Below are positions 11,297-24,699 of a DNA stretch of 64,000 nt, piece after piece. Under the pieces are notes generated by a model. It was not told the origin of the DNA. It searched no databases and saw only the letters and a program-made list of their open reading frames with translations. Position 1 is the first letter of the stretch. Each line of letters begins with the position of its first letter. The position numbers and the translations under genes were made by a program. This DNA is from Piromyces finnis (lineage: Eukaryota; Neocallimastigomycota; Neocallimastigomycetes; Neocallimastigales; Neocallimastigaceae), in NCBI GenBank assembly GCA_002104945.1, contig MCFH01000001.1, positions 2,328,501 through 2,392,500 of the forward strand, written 5' to 3'.

Positions 11297-13208
11297 GCAA
11301 ATAGTTTAGGTCAACTTGGTCCGTTATTCATAAATTCGGCTAATTTAATTATTTCCGGAAATCAAGTTTTAATAGATAATACAGTTAATTTTACATATAT
11401 TATTATTGGAATATGTATCATTTTAAATATTATTGTTGTATATTTTGGTGAGGATAAACATATAAATTTTCTATAATAAATATATTTATTAACTTTAATA
11501 TTTTAAATATAATAAAATTAAAGTCATTATACCATCATGTAATAAAAATGTTGAAACAATTCAAAATATATTAAACGTTTTTAAATATATTCCAAATGGT
11601 ATTCTATTAGAGTAAAGATTTTTAAAAATTAAGTAATTATTATTATACTTATTATATATTTTATATGAATTGTTAGAGAGTGTGGATGAAATCATTAATG
11701 AATATGATAAACAAATAGATACTCTTCATGAAAAACATATAAATGATAATATATATGAATCTAATATAAATAATAATGATAATGATAATAATAAAGAAAG
11801 ATATTTATGTAGTACTATGAGAATTAAAACAAAACTAATAACGTTTTCAATAATTTCGTTAATATTATTAATGTTCCCATGCTTATTTATTTTTGTAAGT
11901 GTATATAGTATATTATTGATATTTTTTAACATTTAGAATATAAAATATAAATTAAAGAAATAAGAAAAAAATATAAAAGTAGAATAAAAATTTAAATAAA
12001 AAAATAATACTTTTTTATTTAGGTATTCAATGATGATGTGATGAATGCTATTATCTATTTAGGAAATTCTGTAATTAATATATCATATTTAAGTTTATAT
12101 GGAATGAATATAAAAAAATCTTATAATAAATTATATATATACTTTATAGGCCAAAAGAGTTTATTATGTTAATAGTGTTGGATTAAGTGCATTCGAAACT
12201 ATTTTTCATGACACTACTTCTTTTGGAAAAAAAGTAAATTCTTATTTATTTGAAATGGCTGATATATTACAGGTATATTAAATATATATTATATAATTTA
12301 ATTTTTAAAGAGTATATTATATACAAATATAAAATAAATGAAAATGAATAACATAATTTCAAATAATAAAATATATAAATAGAAAGAAGAAAATAAATTG
12401 AAATCTGGATATTATGGTGCACCATTAACAAGTTTTGAATATCTTAGTGAATTTTTAGGGAAACCAGGATGTGTAAGATCTGAAAGATATAAATACCAAT
12501 GTGAAGAAAGAGAATTTGATGATGGTAAAATACGTATAAATGAAAAAATTGATTTCTATAAAAATATTTATAAATTAATTAAAATTAAAGTAGTGCTATG
12601 ATAAATAACTTCATTAATATATAAATTTAATTTATTATAACCAATTATTAGAATATACAGAAGAATTAGCCAATTCATCTTTAAATTATATAATGACAGA
12701 ATATTTAAATAAACTCAATGATTTCAAAAATAATATGGAAATAATTGATATGATGATTATGTCAAATGAAGAGTTGGGAATAGCATTTGAGCAAACACTT
12801 AAAAATCCATTTATAAAATTCCATAATAAAATTGTTAACGATATTGCTGGACATACTTTCCGATATGTTGAAAAAGCTAGAGAAGAATTAATTAATAGAG
12901 TTTCTTTTTTTCTTCAAATGAGTTTAATTACTCATATAATTATAATTATTATAATAGTATTTATTTATCTTATTTATATTTCAAAACAAATAAGACATCA
13001 GCTACATCTAATAGATGAATTGATTTCGGTTATATTTACTGTCCCATTATCAGTATATCATTCAACGCCTAAACTTAAAGAGTAAAATATTTATATATGA
13101 TATGATATTATAAAATCATCTTAAAATTATTTAATGTATATTATATTAACATATCTATTATAAAATATATTATATTATAGTTTTATAGAAACAGGAAAAC
13201 TGATTTAA
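6692..13208 (+). pseudogene. Decayed intron-rich multi-pass membrane protein resembling the TmcB/TmcC group
   Basis: About 18 exon-like segments in one orientation can be read between GT-AG borders. Examples are 8369-8797 (several membrane helices), 9638-9902 (helical, TPR-like), a long segment near 10570-10972, 12380-12590, and 13181-13208 (tail FIETGKLI). The order is Asn-rich start, a block of membrane segments, a helical-repeat region (DFWNHLYGLRLF, ALRNLFNEL), a further TM helix, an extracellular-like stretch, then a last TM helix and a short cytoplasmic tail. From memory this resembles the fungal and Dictyostelium 'tiny macrocysts' TmcB/TmcC proteins; that match is unverified. Lesions include in-frame TAA codons at 7040 and 7055 inside an otherwise continuous frame, a stop after HNIHKE near 7365, a frameshift near 10005 and another after 10972. 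Some may be mis-read introns, but not all. ATG 6692 is the likely original start. Confidence 0.55.
11220..11294. repeat. AAT/ATA trinucleotide microsatellite
   Basis: A mixed TA and AATAATAAT run. It sits in an intron of the TmcB-like pseudogene, just before the exon-like segment starting NSLGQLGP. Confidence 0.9.
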
Positions 13209-15113
13209 TATTTTCCAGCCAACATTAAAAATTATTTTTTTTTTAAATTGACATTTTTTATATAAAAGAAATTTTATAACTTTGTAAAAAAAAGAACTTT
13301 TATTATAAAATATATTATAAAATTAAAATATTAATTATAAAATTATTAAAAAAATTAAAAGTTCATAGTTAGATAATATAATTTTCTTTTATTTTTTAAG
13401 TAATTATCACAATCAACGAATAAAATATGATTTACAATGTTTTTATAAACTTATTTTTTTTGTATAATTTATAGTTTAATATCATATTATAACTAATTTT
13501 ATAAATACTAAAAATAATACCAATTAATAACAACTTCAAATAAATAAATTGAATATTAATAATTAATTGATAAACTAATCTTTTTTAATATTATATTACA
13601 AGAAAAATTTACATTTACAATTATGTTGTATGTTTATTCTTTATTTTATAAGAGTTATGAATAGTTTTATGATAAATAACATATTCCAGCGATAATAATT
13701 ATTAAATGTCAATACAAATTATTAAACTTTCTATATATTTGAACGCTTTAATTAATAACAATGATATGTTTAATTTTTGAGGGGTAAATGATAATATCAA
13801 TCAAGGAATAGAAAGAACTCTTAAAATTATTTCATATGTTATTGACCAGCATTAAGCAAGAAGTAATACTCTTTGATAGATTCAATTAATTACTGAAAAA
13901 ATAATAAGAAAATTGATAATTATTTTATCTATCAAATAATTTTTTAAATCAATAATTTTACTTAAATATAAGTTTTAAGTTTTCTATTTATTAATTGAGT
14001 TAATTAACACAATTTCTATTTCTTTATTCCTTTAAATTTTAAATATTTTATTTAAAATTCAATTAAATGTATTTTGTATTTATAAAAATATATAAATATT
14101 ACATTTTAATAAAATAAAATTTCTTTAATCTATTTTAATATTAAAAAAAACGAATTATATGAAATTTAACCGCATTTTAACATAAAATTAAATAAATGAT
14201 GATTATTTTGTATATAATATATAAATGAAATGAATAGAATGTATAAAATGTATACAACATATAACAAAAATATTACAAATAAAATATAAAATTAAGGTTA
14301 AATGTTTAGATCAACCCATGAACAAAAATAATATTAAAAAAAAAAGTATTTGAATTTTCTTGGTATTACCATTTAAATAATAGTATATAATAATATGTAA
14401 ATACTATTTCTCAATATATATATGTATGTATAATTAAAATATATATTAATTATTATTGTAATATTTATTTTTTTGATTTTTTTAAAAAAAAATTTTAGTT
14501 AAAACTTTATTTATAATAAATATAATTTTTTAATATATATTAAAGAACAAAAACAAACAAAAATGAAAATATTATAAATTAAAGTTTATATATTTTGAAT
14601 ATTTAATGTTAATTAAAATGTGGATAAAAATTATTATTAAGTTATTTTAATATATATTAAATGAGTAATTTTTTAATAATAAAAATATATATTAAAATAG
14701 AAAAGTATATTATGTATATGTGATTATATAAATAAAAAAAACAATATATTTAATTTATTTGTTTAACGTACAATTAGAACAATTAAAATATATTGTAGTT
14801 TGTTAATTGCCAATATTTCAATATATATTCATATGTTTAATGGAAAGTATGATTCATACTTATTTTAATTAATACAAAAATGTTAGGTAATAATATGTTA
14901 TTATATTTAAATTGAAATACTAAGAAAAAAAAAAGAGATAGTGAAAAAGTGAAAAATATATAAAAACATTAAAAAAGTACATAAAATTTCTAAATTTTAA
15001 AAAATTCAAGTTAAAAATTTTAATAGTAGAAATAATATTAATGTTAGAAAATTTATAAAATAAATCTTTCTTCAATTAAAAATTAATAAAAAATAATAAT
15101 TTTTTTATTTAAA
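13209..15113. other. AT-rich intergenic stretch, no gene seen
   Basis: About 1.9 kb with no coding frame of note. The right end is the promoter region of the CotH-dockerin gene. No clear element is discernible. Confidence 0.5.
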
Positions 15114-17925
15114 ATGAAAATATTTCATATTACTTTATGTATTTTACTTTTAGGTAATCATATAAAGAAAAATTTTAAGTTATAAAATGTATTATATATT
15201 ATTATATATATTAATAAATAAAAATACTTTTTTTTAAAGCATTGTTAACCAGTGCTAAATTCTGGGATAATATTAAAAGAACTGAACTTTATGAGATGTT
15301 AGATAAGAAGGTACCTGAAATACGTATCACAATGCCAGAAAGTTCATGGAACGAAATGGTTGAAAAAGCACAAATTGAATATCAATCGGATAGAACAGGT
15401 TTTGGCGTTGAGGCTGATATGAAATTCATTTATGAAAAGTAAATATAGTGATAATATGATATTATTTAATTATTTTAAATATTAAAATCCCATAATTCTT
15501 GATATTATAATTATTATAGAAATGAAGAAGATTTTAAAATAAATTTCAAATTAGGTGGAAAATCAACCACATCTTTTTCGAAACCAGGCTATAACATTAA
15601 AATTAAAGATGGCAAAAATTTACATGGTACTAAAAACTTTCGTTTAAGAAGTGATCAACGAGATGTATCTATGATGAGATCAAAAATTACTACTGATATT
15701 TTACAAAAAAGTGGTTTAATTGCTGTTGAGACTGGCTACACTGAATTATATGTAAATGATGAATATATGGGACTGTAAGTAAAAATATAAATATTTTATA
15801 TAATAATATAATAATACTATAGTATTATTATATATTATGTATAGAAAAAAACAATAGAATTAGTGCTTTTATGATAGAAAAGTATTAAATAATATATAGA
15901 AAAACAAAGATATAAAATATTTAAAATTATTTCCATTATAATATAATAATTTACTCTAATTTAAATTTATTATAATTTAAAGTTTATATTAAAATTTAAT
16001 TAATATTTAATATATTCAATTGATTAAATTTTTTTTATTTTATAATATTAAATAATTAATTTTTATAAAAATAATTTTACTTAACTAATTATAAAGTTGG
16101 GTAATTTCAGATTCCATTAAAAATCATTGGATTAAAAGAAAGTTTGGTGACAATGGTGAAGAAATTAAAACTTTATATGAATGTAATGGTGATGTTATTA
16201 GATTTGATGACGGCTCTGCTAAAACTAAATGTATTAATAAAAATGATGAATATTCAGATTATATGGAACCATTTAATGTAAATATTATTTTATAATATAT
16301 ATAAATTTTAATTTATATCATAGTAATTAATGATTAAAATATAATAGACTTTTGTTGATCAAGTTAATGCTGCAAAAACAAGGCAAGATTTAGAAGAAAT
16401 TATGGATGTTGATAACTTTATTAAATAGTATGCATATAATTTTTAATATATCCCTTAATATTTAAAAAATTATAATATTATTAAACTAATTATAATATTA
16501 TTTTTTTTATTTAATAATAGTATGGCTTGGGAATGGTTAATGGGTTCATTTGATCACTTTTTGAGTTATTATGGCCATAATCTATGTTGGTATAAACAAC
16601 CAAACGATAAATGGATTTATATTCCATATGATCATGATATTGAAATGGGTCAAGATGAATATATTGGATTTTATCCAAATAGAACCTTTAACCATGGTAA
16701 TGATATTGATTTTACAAACCTCTCATTTAAAGAATTCGAATTAGATCATCCAATTATTCAAGTTTTAATTAATGATGATGATACAGTCTTCCGTGAATTA
16801 CTTGATGATATTATTAGTAAAGTATTTAATCCTGATACTTTACTTCTCCACATTGATGAAGTTAGAAGTTTAATTGGTCCATATGTTAAAAAAGACAGAG
16901 AAAGTGGAGCAGGAAAAATAAAGTAACTATTTTAATAACCAATTTAAATACTATAATAATTAAATTTATATACAAATTAATTAAAATTATTTTTTTTATT
17001 TTACTATTTCAAGTAAAATTGGTAAAGACACCCGATTTACTTATGACCATTTTCTTTTAAATACAGAGTATACTTATATATATGATTGGATTACAGGCTT
17101 TAGAAGTTATGGACTTAAAGATTGGATTCGTCGTCGTTACAATTTTGCTGCTGCATATTACGGTATAAATACGAATTCAACATCTTCTAATGAAAAACAT
17201 AAATTAATTGAACCAAGACCAGAACCAATTAAATATTCATATAGAACAATTGTTTTTATGGATGAGGCTGATATAGAAGAAATCTACTATCTTAATTTTG
17301 ATAATAAATATCTTCCAGAATATACACCTGATGAAGGTTATGCTGATGATAGAATACCAATATTAGGTGTTAACCAGTATAATCTTGAAAGAGAAGAAAG
17401 TATTAATTCTACTATTAATAATAATTCTACAGAAACTTCAACAACTCAACCATCTTTAGATGAAAATGTATGTTGGTCTGAAGCTCTTGGTTATAAATGT
17501 TGTTCTAGTGGATGTAATTCTATCGTAATATTCACTGATGAAAACGGTTCATGGAGTGCTGAAAATAATGAATGGTAGATATTGAATTAACTTAATTATT
17601 TAATATAATTTTTATTTCGTAATAATAAATTTTTTAAAATAATTATATAAACTTTTATTATAAAATAATAGGTGTGGTATTCCAGCAAGCTGTGATTACA
17701 GTGAATGTCCTGGTTTGAAACTAGGTTATAAATGTTGTAAAGATTGTGTAGTATTCTCTGAAGATGATGATGGCCTATGGGGTATTGAAAATAATTATGT
17801 ATGTACTATTAAAAAATATTAAGTTTTTTTATTCAATATAATATATCCTATTTCTAATATTAATTTTTTAATATTTATTTTTTTATTAATAGTGGTGTAG
17901 TATAAAGCCAACTTGTAATTTGTAA
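15114..17925 (+). CDS. Secreted CotH-type protein with two fungal dockerins, nine exons
   Basis: Exons: 15114-15153, 15240-15438, 15520-15774, 16097-16277, 16348-16427, 16521-16922, 17014-17574, 17672-17798, 17893-17925. All GT-AG and in frame, giving 625 residues. The start is a signal peptide (MKIFHITLCILLLALLTSA). The body is a CotH kinase-like fold with FRLRSDQRD, the TELYVNDEYMGL motif and IPYDHDIEMG; family members (spore-coat CotH) are protein kinases. The C-terminus has a Ser/Thr/Asn linker and two dockerins, at about 536-577 (CWSEALGYKCC...WCGI) and 586-625 (GLKLGYKCC...WCSI). Fungal dockerins dock onto cellulosome scaffoldins, so this protein is inferred to be a cellulosome component. 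Both dockerins are split by introns, the second just before its final WC. The catalytic DFD-like site reads DHD here, versus DFD in the 38.7-kb paralogue, so activity is uncertain. Confidence 0.9.
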
Positions 17926-20900
17926 TAAAATTATTATTTATAATATTAATTTCAATCATCATATAATATTTAAAAAAAAGAGAATGCCTTTATAATAGCC
18001 TCAAATATACCAATAATTTTTAATTTGCTTTTAAAAAATGTGATTTTCAAATATTTTATTTTTTATTATATTGTATATATTTTTTATATAAACAACTACA
18101 ATAACATTAAAAAAAATATTGGCTATTAATTAGTAAAGTAGTAAATTTAATATATTAATAAAAAAATATAAATTAAATTAAAAATATATTATTATTATAC
18201 ATCATGAATCACTTTTTTCTTTTAATTAATAATTCCGTTAAAAAAAAAAATTTTTTTTTCTTTATTAAAATTAAATATATATATTAGGTTTTAAAGAACT
18301 GAAATAATAATTTAAATTTTAATTTTGTATTATTAATTAAAATAGCCTATTATTATTTAATTTATTAATTAAATATATTAATTTTCAATTTATTTTTCTT
18401 TTCTTTTTTTAAAAAAGGAAATATTATGGAATTCGTGTAACGACTATTTTAAATTTTATTTTATATAATTTTCGATATAACTATTCTTTATAAATTTTAA
18501 TTAATTAGAAAGATTAATCAATAGATGCTAAATTTTAATTTTATTATTTAACTTAAAATTATGTTGACATTTTTATTGTGGTATATGGAATTATTTCCTA
18601 TATCTTTGGTTTAGTTGTATGTATATGATTTTGATAAATTTTTTTTTAAAATTATGTTTTATAAAAAATACATTAAAATATATAAATTTTCATTTTTATT
18701 ATATGTATATTTTTGTTTTGAAACCTTTATGTAATTATCATAATATTTTGACTATTTTATATATAGTATAAATAATATATATTATATAACCAAAAGTTAA
18801 TAGATATAAAAAGATATTATCTATTAACAAATTAAAAATAAATTAAAAATTTTAATTCAAAATGGAACAGAATTTTTAATTAATAATAAAATAATTATTT
18901 TTAAATTAATATCTTTTTTTTAAAATGAATAATATGATTAATTATGAATAATTTGATTTTCTATTAATAATAATTAATAAAAATGTAAATGTATTTTTTT
19001 TATAATATATTGTAATTTTTATTAATATAATAATAAAAGTCAATATTTTAAAAAATGTATATTGTTTCTTTGTAAATATTCATTAATTTTGGTAATATAA
19101 TTTTTCAATATATTATTTTATATAAGATGTATTTATTATAATATTTAAATAAAATATAAATAAAATATATATTATTATATTAATTAAAATAGAAAATAGA
19201 ATTGTGTTGTATTTTACATATTTTGATATTTGCTTTATTTACTTTTTAAAAGGAAAAATAATTTCTATTATTAATTATTATTAATTATTTATGAATATAT
19301 AACTGAAAATATGTAGAAACAGGCCATTTACATTATTAATTCTATGTATCAAGATATAATTATAGTAAATATAATATTAATATTTTATTTACAATTTCAT
19401 ATTATTAAATGTATATATTTATATTTACCTTAATATGTTAATACTAATATATGGCTTTTAAATGAATTATTATTTATTATAAGCTTCATTATTGGAAATT
19501 CATTTCAAGTTATATTAATTTTTTTTAATAAATCAATTCATTTATAAAAATAATATTGTATAATAATCAAAAAGGGAAAAGAATTAAATAAAAAATAAAA
19601 ATATATTATGAATAAAAAAATAGATATTTGTATAATTAAAATAACAAAGGATTAATATCAACCATTATATGATATGATACATTTATTAATAATATAGATT
19701 ATATTTTTGTAAATTATTTCATAATAAATTTATAGATAATTCATTTTTAAATTATTATTATGATTTTTTTTATTATTATATAATCATATTATTATTGTTG
19801 TTATTATTTAATATTATTATTATGTTTATTATTATGTTTATTAGAATTAGTCAAAAAAAAAAAAAAAAAAAAAAAAAAAACATATTTTGTTTCCTATTCA
19901 ATATAAAATTTTCAAAATATAATTTAATATTTTTTAAGATTTGGGTAAATTAATAAAAATTGAAAATTAATTATTTTTTATAAAAAACTATGGACAAATC
20001 AATTTTTCAAAATTAAATATTTAAAAAATTTTTTTCATAAAAAATATTTTTGAAACATTTTATAAAAATGTTTCATTTAAATATCTCATGACTTCATAAT
20101 ATAATATTTCCCCAAATTTTATTATAATTATAATAAAAATATTTTATTTGTTTCACTTTATTTTTATTATAGTACAGACTATTTTTATTGATATATTTTT
20201 ATTTCTTTTTATGTTTTTTTACATATTCAAAACTATTTCTTTTAATACATATGATAATTAAAAAAATTGTAAAGTCTTACTTTAGATAAGCATAGAATAT
20301 ATATATCCTTTTTTATTTAATAAAAATGATTAACTTGAATAAAATAAATAATTGTGTAAAACAATAAATCAATATATTTATTATATATGTAATATTACTT
20401 ATTTTTCAATCTGTCTTTTTTTTTTTATTATTATGAATTAATTAGAAATTTTATTAATTAGTTTAAACAATATAAAGTTCATATACTGAAAAGTGTTTTT
20501 TTTTTTGTAATATAAATTTAACCAAGTAAATTATGATAATGAATTTTTCTATATGTAATTTAATAAATTGGATTTCTGATTTCTTAAAAAAAATTAATAT
20601 GAATAATGTGCATATTTTGGTTTATATCTTATGAAAAAAAAAAATAAAATAAATAACGAACAATAAAATATTTATTTTCATATATATATTTTTTAAAAAA
20701 TGACTTTTTACAAAATTTTTCCTACTTGTAGTAATGGTACTTATCAAATAAAATATATCTGATTTAATAAGTCATTCGCAGTTTCACAATTTAGAACTGT
20801 TTATAATTAGACTTGTATGACTTAATCTTTAAGATAAATATTTGACTACTAGCAGTAACAATTAAGTAAATATCTTATAAAAAAAAGGAAGAGAAAACTT

Positions 20901-21406
20901 GCTTTTTCTTTTCTTTTTTTTTTTTTCAAAAATAAACGAAAACTTTTATAAGATAAAATTATATAGTATCAAGATTAATAATTGTAAAAATAAAACCAAC
21001 CATGTAAATAATTATTAAAACCAAAATTGTAAAATTATCTACAATTAATTATATTTAATAATTATTATAATTTTCATTAAGCCGTTACATCTTCCAAAAA
21101 GGTTTCCTAAATATTTTATTATAAAATGTCTTCATTAACTAAAGCATTATGAAACTTTTATAATATAAATTCTCATTGTTTAATTAAAAGCATTACAGTA
21201 TTTAGTATTTTATAAGAAAAATTATTCAGATATTGTAGGACTTACCATTAAGTTTATTATATTATAATTTAAGTAATAATTATAAACAATATAATAATAA
21301 TTAATATATAATAAATAATTTCTGAATTATTATATATATTAAATAGATTAAAAACCTTCTATTTACTAAAAATATATAATTTTATATAAATAAAAAAGAA
21401 CATACA
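17926..21406. other. Long AT-rich intergenic stretch with a 28-nt A run
   Basis: About 3.5 kb without a supportable gene. A pure A run occupies 19853-19880, just after an ATT-rich stretch. No tRNA, element end or conserved coding block was recognised. Confidence 0.5.
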
Positions 21407-21976
21407 GGGAACGTTTGCATATTGATTTCATAAAACAATACAAATTATTTTATGACAGTATGTCCAATGGAAAGAAATATTTTAATCAATGGAATGAAAC
21501 AAATACATTATTTGCAATATATTTAAGATATTAATGATGTTAATCACATAAATAATAATAAAACAATTAATGAAAAATTAAGTGACATTATCAATATCAT
21601 GTTTAAAAAAATTGAAAATATGTATGAAGTTGGAGGAAAAAATTTTAAGATTTTAAATATATTTCCAATAGATCAGTCCCCTTTAAATTATAGTGGAAAA
21701 CATAATCATTTGAAAGATCAAGTCTACAATTCATTGTTAAGTGAAAAATCTAAAACTTTATATAATAAGCATGATGACATCAGTGTCATTGTTTATAATA
21801 CTCATGAAGAATATAAATATATATTAAGAAATTACAGAAATTTTAATTTCAAGTTCATAAATAAAATGTGTAAATTTAATGAAAAAAACAAAGTAAGAAA
21901 CTGCAATGAATATCACTGGTATGATCGTACACATATAACTGAAAAGGGATATCAAAAGATATATATGAATTATTAA
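21407..21976 (+). pseudogene. 3' remnant of a GDSL/SGNH esterase (CE16-like)
   Basis: Begins after a possible splice acceptor (ATACAG, ending 21406). It reads ERLHIDFIKQY...WNETNTLFAIYLR, then shifts frame near 21525 to NDVNHINNN...VGGKNFKILNIFPIDQSPL...HWYDRTHITEKGYQKI. In fungal GDSL acetyl esterases (CE16) these correspond to the 'LFAxxxGINDV' block, the 'GAKNFxFxNxPPxDRSP' block and the C-terminal D-x-x-H catalytic pair (here DRTH). The N-terminal nucleophile block (GDS) is missing and a stop interrupts the IND block. It is therefore a dead, truncated copy. The family call is from motif memory. Confidence 0.65.
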
Positions 21977-22637
21977 AATCAATAAATAAAAATAAATAAG
22001 TATAAATGTGAAATTGAGATTTTATTATTATAATAATATTTCAAAAAAAAAAAAAAAGATTGTAATTTTTAAAATAAAATTTTAATTATATTATAAATTC
22101 ATAAGATTAATTATTTTAAAATAATAATTTATTTAAAAAAGATATATTTATAGCTAAAAAAAAATAAATATTATATAAAAATTTTTATCTTAAAAATGAG
22201 ATAATTTTTTAATTTTTGAAGGAATAATTCCAGTTAAACTTTGGTAGTGTAAATCGCTATTTAATTATTGATTCATTTTACCTTTTAATTATAAAAACAT
22301 TATTTTAAAATGTATAAAACTTAATATTTATATTATAACAATAATAAATAAAAATGTATTATAAATTTTTTATTTTATATCATTTAATATGTTTTACATT
22401 TTTGTAATATGAAATTCTTTATTTTGATTATCTTAATTATTCACTGCTGAATATTCAATACCTTTTATTTTATAACAATTAATTTAATTATTGATATTAT
22501 CAATATTATACTACCATAAACTTTTGATATAACTACATTCTCCAAAAATTATTTATCTTTATTTTATTCTTCACATCCATTATTATTAATTTATATATTT
22601 AAAATCATTAATTAATATATTTAATTATTATTAATGA
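21977..22637. other. AT-rich intergenic stretch, no gene seen
   Basis: Separates the esterase remnant from the LINE. It may contain the left flank of the LINE insertion. No target-site duplication could be picked out by eye. Confidence 0.45.
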
Positions 22638-24690
22638 AATTTAGAGTTTCTATAAATTTATTATCGTAATAATATTGAGCTCTGATTGAATTTCCTTTGA
22701 GACCTTTCTAATAAAAGTTTTTAACTGCTTTAATATCTCCATGCTTCTTTAATTTTTTATCAATTGTCCTACTTGATTTTCACCATGTATATTTTCTAAA
22801 TTTAGGAATGTAATTGACAAGATTTGAGATAATATAATTTGAGTTTTTCCACTTGTTAAAACATCTAACCTGAGCTAATACGCATTTGACTTACAATGGA
22901 AAATATTCAAATTTTATGAAATAGAGTATAGAGATATAAACAATACAGCTTTATGAACTCCGGCAACTCATCGTATTTCTTTGTTAACATGCTTCTGAGT
23001 AATCCTAGGCCTAGCTTTGTTGGATCCAAGTAATGGAGCAAAGTATGAAACTCTGCTAATCACTTGTGAGTTAAGTACAAGCTTTTTGAAAGAAATAAGA
23101 ATATTAAGATTTCTTAAGAATTTGCTGACTGAGAAAAAATTTTTTCAAAACCTTGTTATTAAGGGCCAAATTTTTATCAAATGGAACATAAAGATAAGTG
23201 TAGCAACCAATAGTTGGAATGGGTTGTCCTGCTAAGTAAAATGTTGGGTCTTTCTTGTTCTGATTTTCTGTTGATTCAGGACGAATCACTATCGTTGAAC
23301 ATTTCTGGATACCAAATTCCATTGAATTATGCAAAGCCCATTCGTTAACTCTTTTTAGTAACTTTTTTTAAGCATTTTCTTGATGGAGCACAAATAACTA
23401 TATCATCTGAAAAAAGTCTACCACAGCATCGAATTCCTCCTAAACTGACTCCGAGATCTTCACATTCTTTAAAAATATTATTAATAAAGAGATTAAAAAG
23501 AATAGGAGAAAGTGGGCAACTTTGATGGACTACTTTCTTCACATCAAAAGATTTCGAGAATTAACCATCTAATTTGACATTAGCCCTAGATATTAAATAT
23601 AAATTTTTAATAAATTGTAAGCTCTTACTTCTAATACCTAAACAATCTAATTTATGGAGGATATTACCGATTGGGACTGAATAGTATACTTTTCTGAAAT
23701 CTAAAAAAACCAAGTATATCTCTTTATTATTTAATTAACGTCTACGACAAATTTCTTGGATAGAAATGAAAAGACTGATAATCTTTTCCTTTTTTCTAAA
23801 ACCATATTGCTCGGGTCTAATGAAATTATTCTTAAGATCATATTCTGAAATTCTAGTGGTGATAATTAGATCAACTTAATATCATTATTGATAAGTGATA
23901 TATCTTGGTCGGTAGTTATCACAATCTGTCAAATCTCCCATTTTAGAAATAGAAGCAATACTAAATTTATTCCAAGAGTTGGGGAAGTCTATATCCCAAA
24001 TACGATTGAATAATTTATTACTAAAATTTAACCCATTAACATCATTGTTAGAAGTAGTATTATAAGAAGAATTATTATTTATTTCATTATTAGAATCATT
24101 ACCTGAAAGAATTAATGCTTTATAGAATTTAACCGGGATACCATCCAAACCTGATGCTTTATAATTTGGAGTAGAGAGATAGCTGACTTGACTTCATCAA
24201 TACTAATATCTTAGTTGATATTCCATTCCTCAAGCATAGGTAGTGAAAAACACTTATTCGTTGTTTCTGTTGTTTCTTTCAACAACCCAAATCAAGACTT
24301 GCACCACTTGGATCAAATGCAAGATTTTCGTAGTCATGCCACACCTCTTGTTGTTCTTCCGTAACAACAACTAAAACTTCACTTTTATTTTTAATTGATT
24401 GAGCAGGAAAAAATATATCTTTTTCAATTTTTGCAGTTTTCTTGATCTATTTCCAAGCCTTCTTAGGGTTATGACTCTTCACATACTCACAACCTGTTTT
24501 AATCCAATGAAAATATTCTTGTTTTCTATACTCATTACATTTTTTGTGGATGTAATCGATGAGCTTATGGTAGATTTTAATCCTTTTAATAAATTTATCT
24601 ATATTATATACTCTTTCTTTTTTAAATCTCTTATACAACTTCATTTTGATTTTCTGAAGATTAAAAATCTTTACTAAATTTGATATTTTT
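22638..24690 (-). mobile_element. LINE-type retrotransposon fragment, inverted 5' part (reverse transcriptase)
   Basis: Read on the minus strand from right to left: a Lys-rich pre-RT region (24644-24447), RT start SxxxDGIPVKFYKA with SWNKFSIASISKMGDL.DCDNYR (24150-23885), the palm segment QSCPLSPILFNLFINNIF followed by GRLFSDDIVICAPS (23542-23345; the FADD-type catalytic box reads FSDD), the thumb region (23334-23104), then VISRVSYFAPLLGS and on to about 22638. Several frameshifts and stops separate these pieces, so it is dead. No endonuclease or ORF1 is seen. The missing C-terminal zinc-knuckle region lies on the plus strand immediately to the right. Confidence 0.85.
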
Positions 24691-24699
24691 TATTTATTT

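Noticed and set aside
11097-11300. Leu-rich open frame on the minus strand
   Set aside because: It is the translation of an AAT microsatellite and intron sequence.
24399-24677. Plus-strand 92-codon hydrophobic frame
   Set aside because: Antisense to the Lys-rich pre-RT region of the inverted LINE piece.
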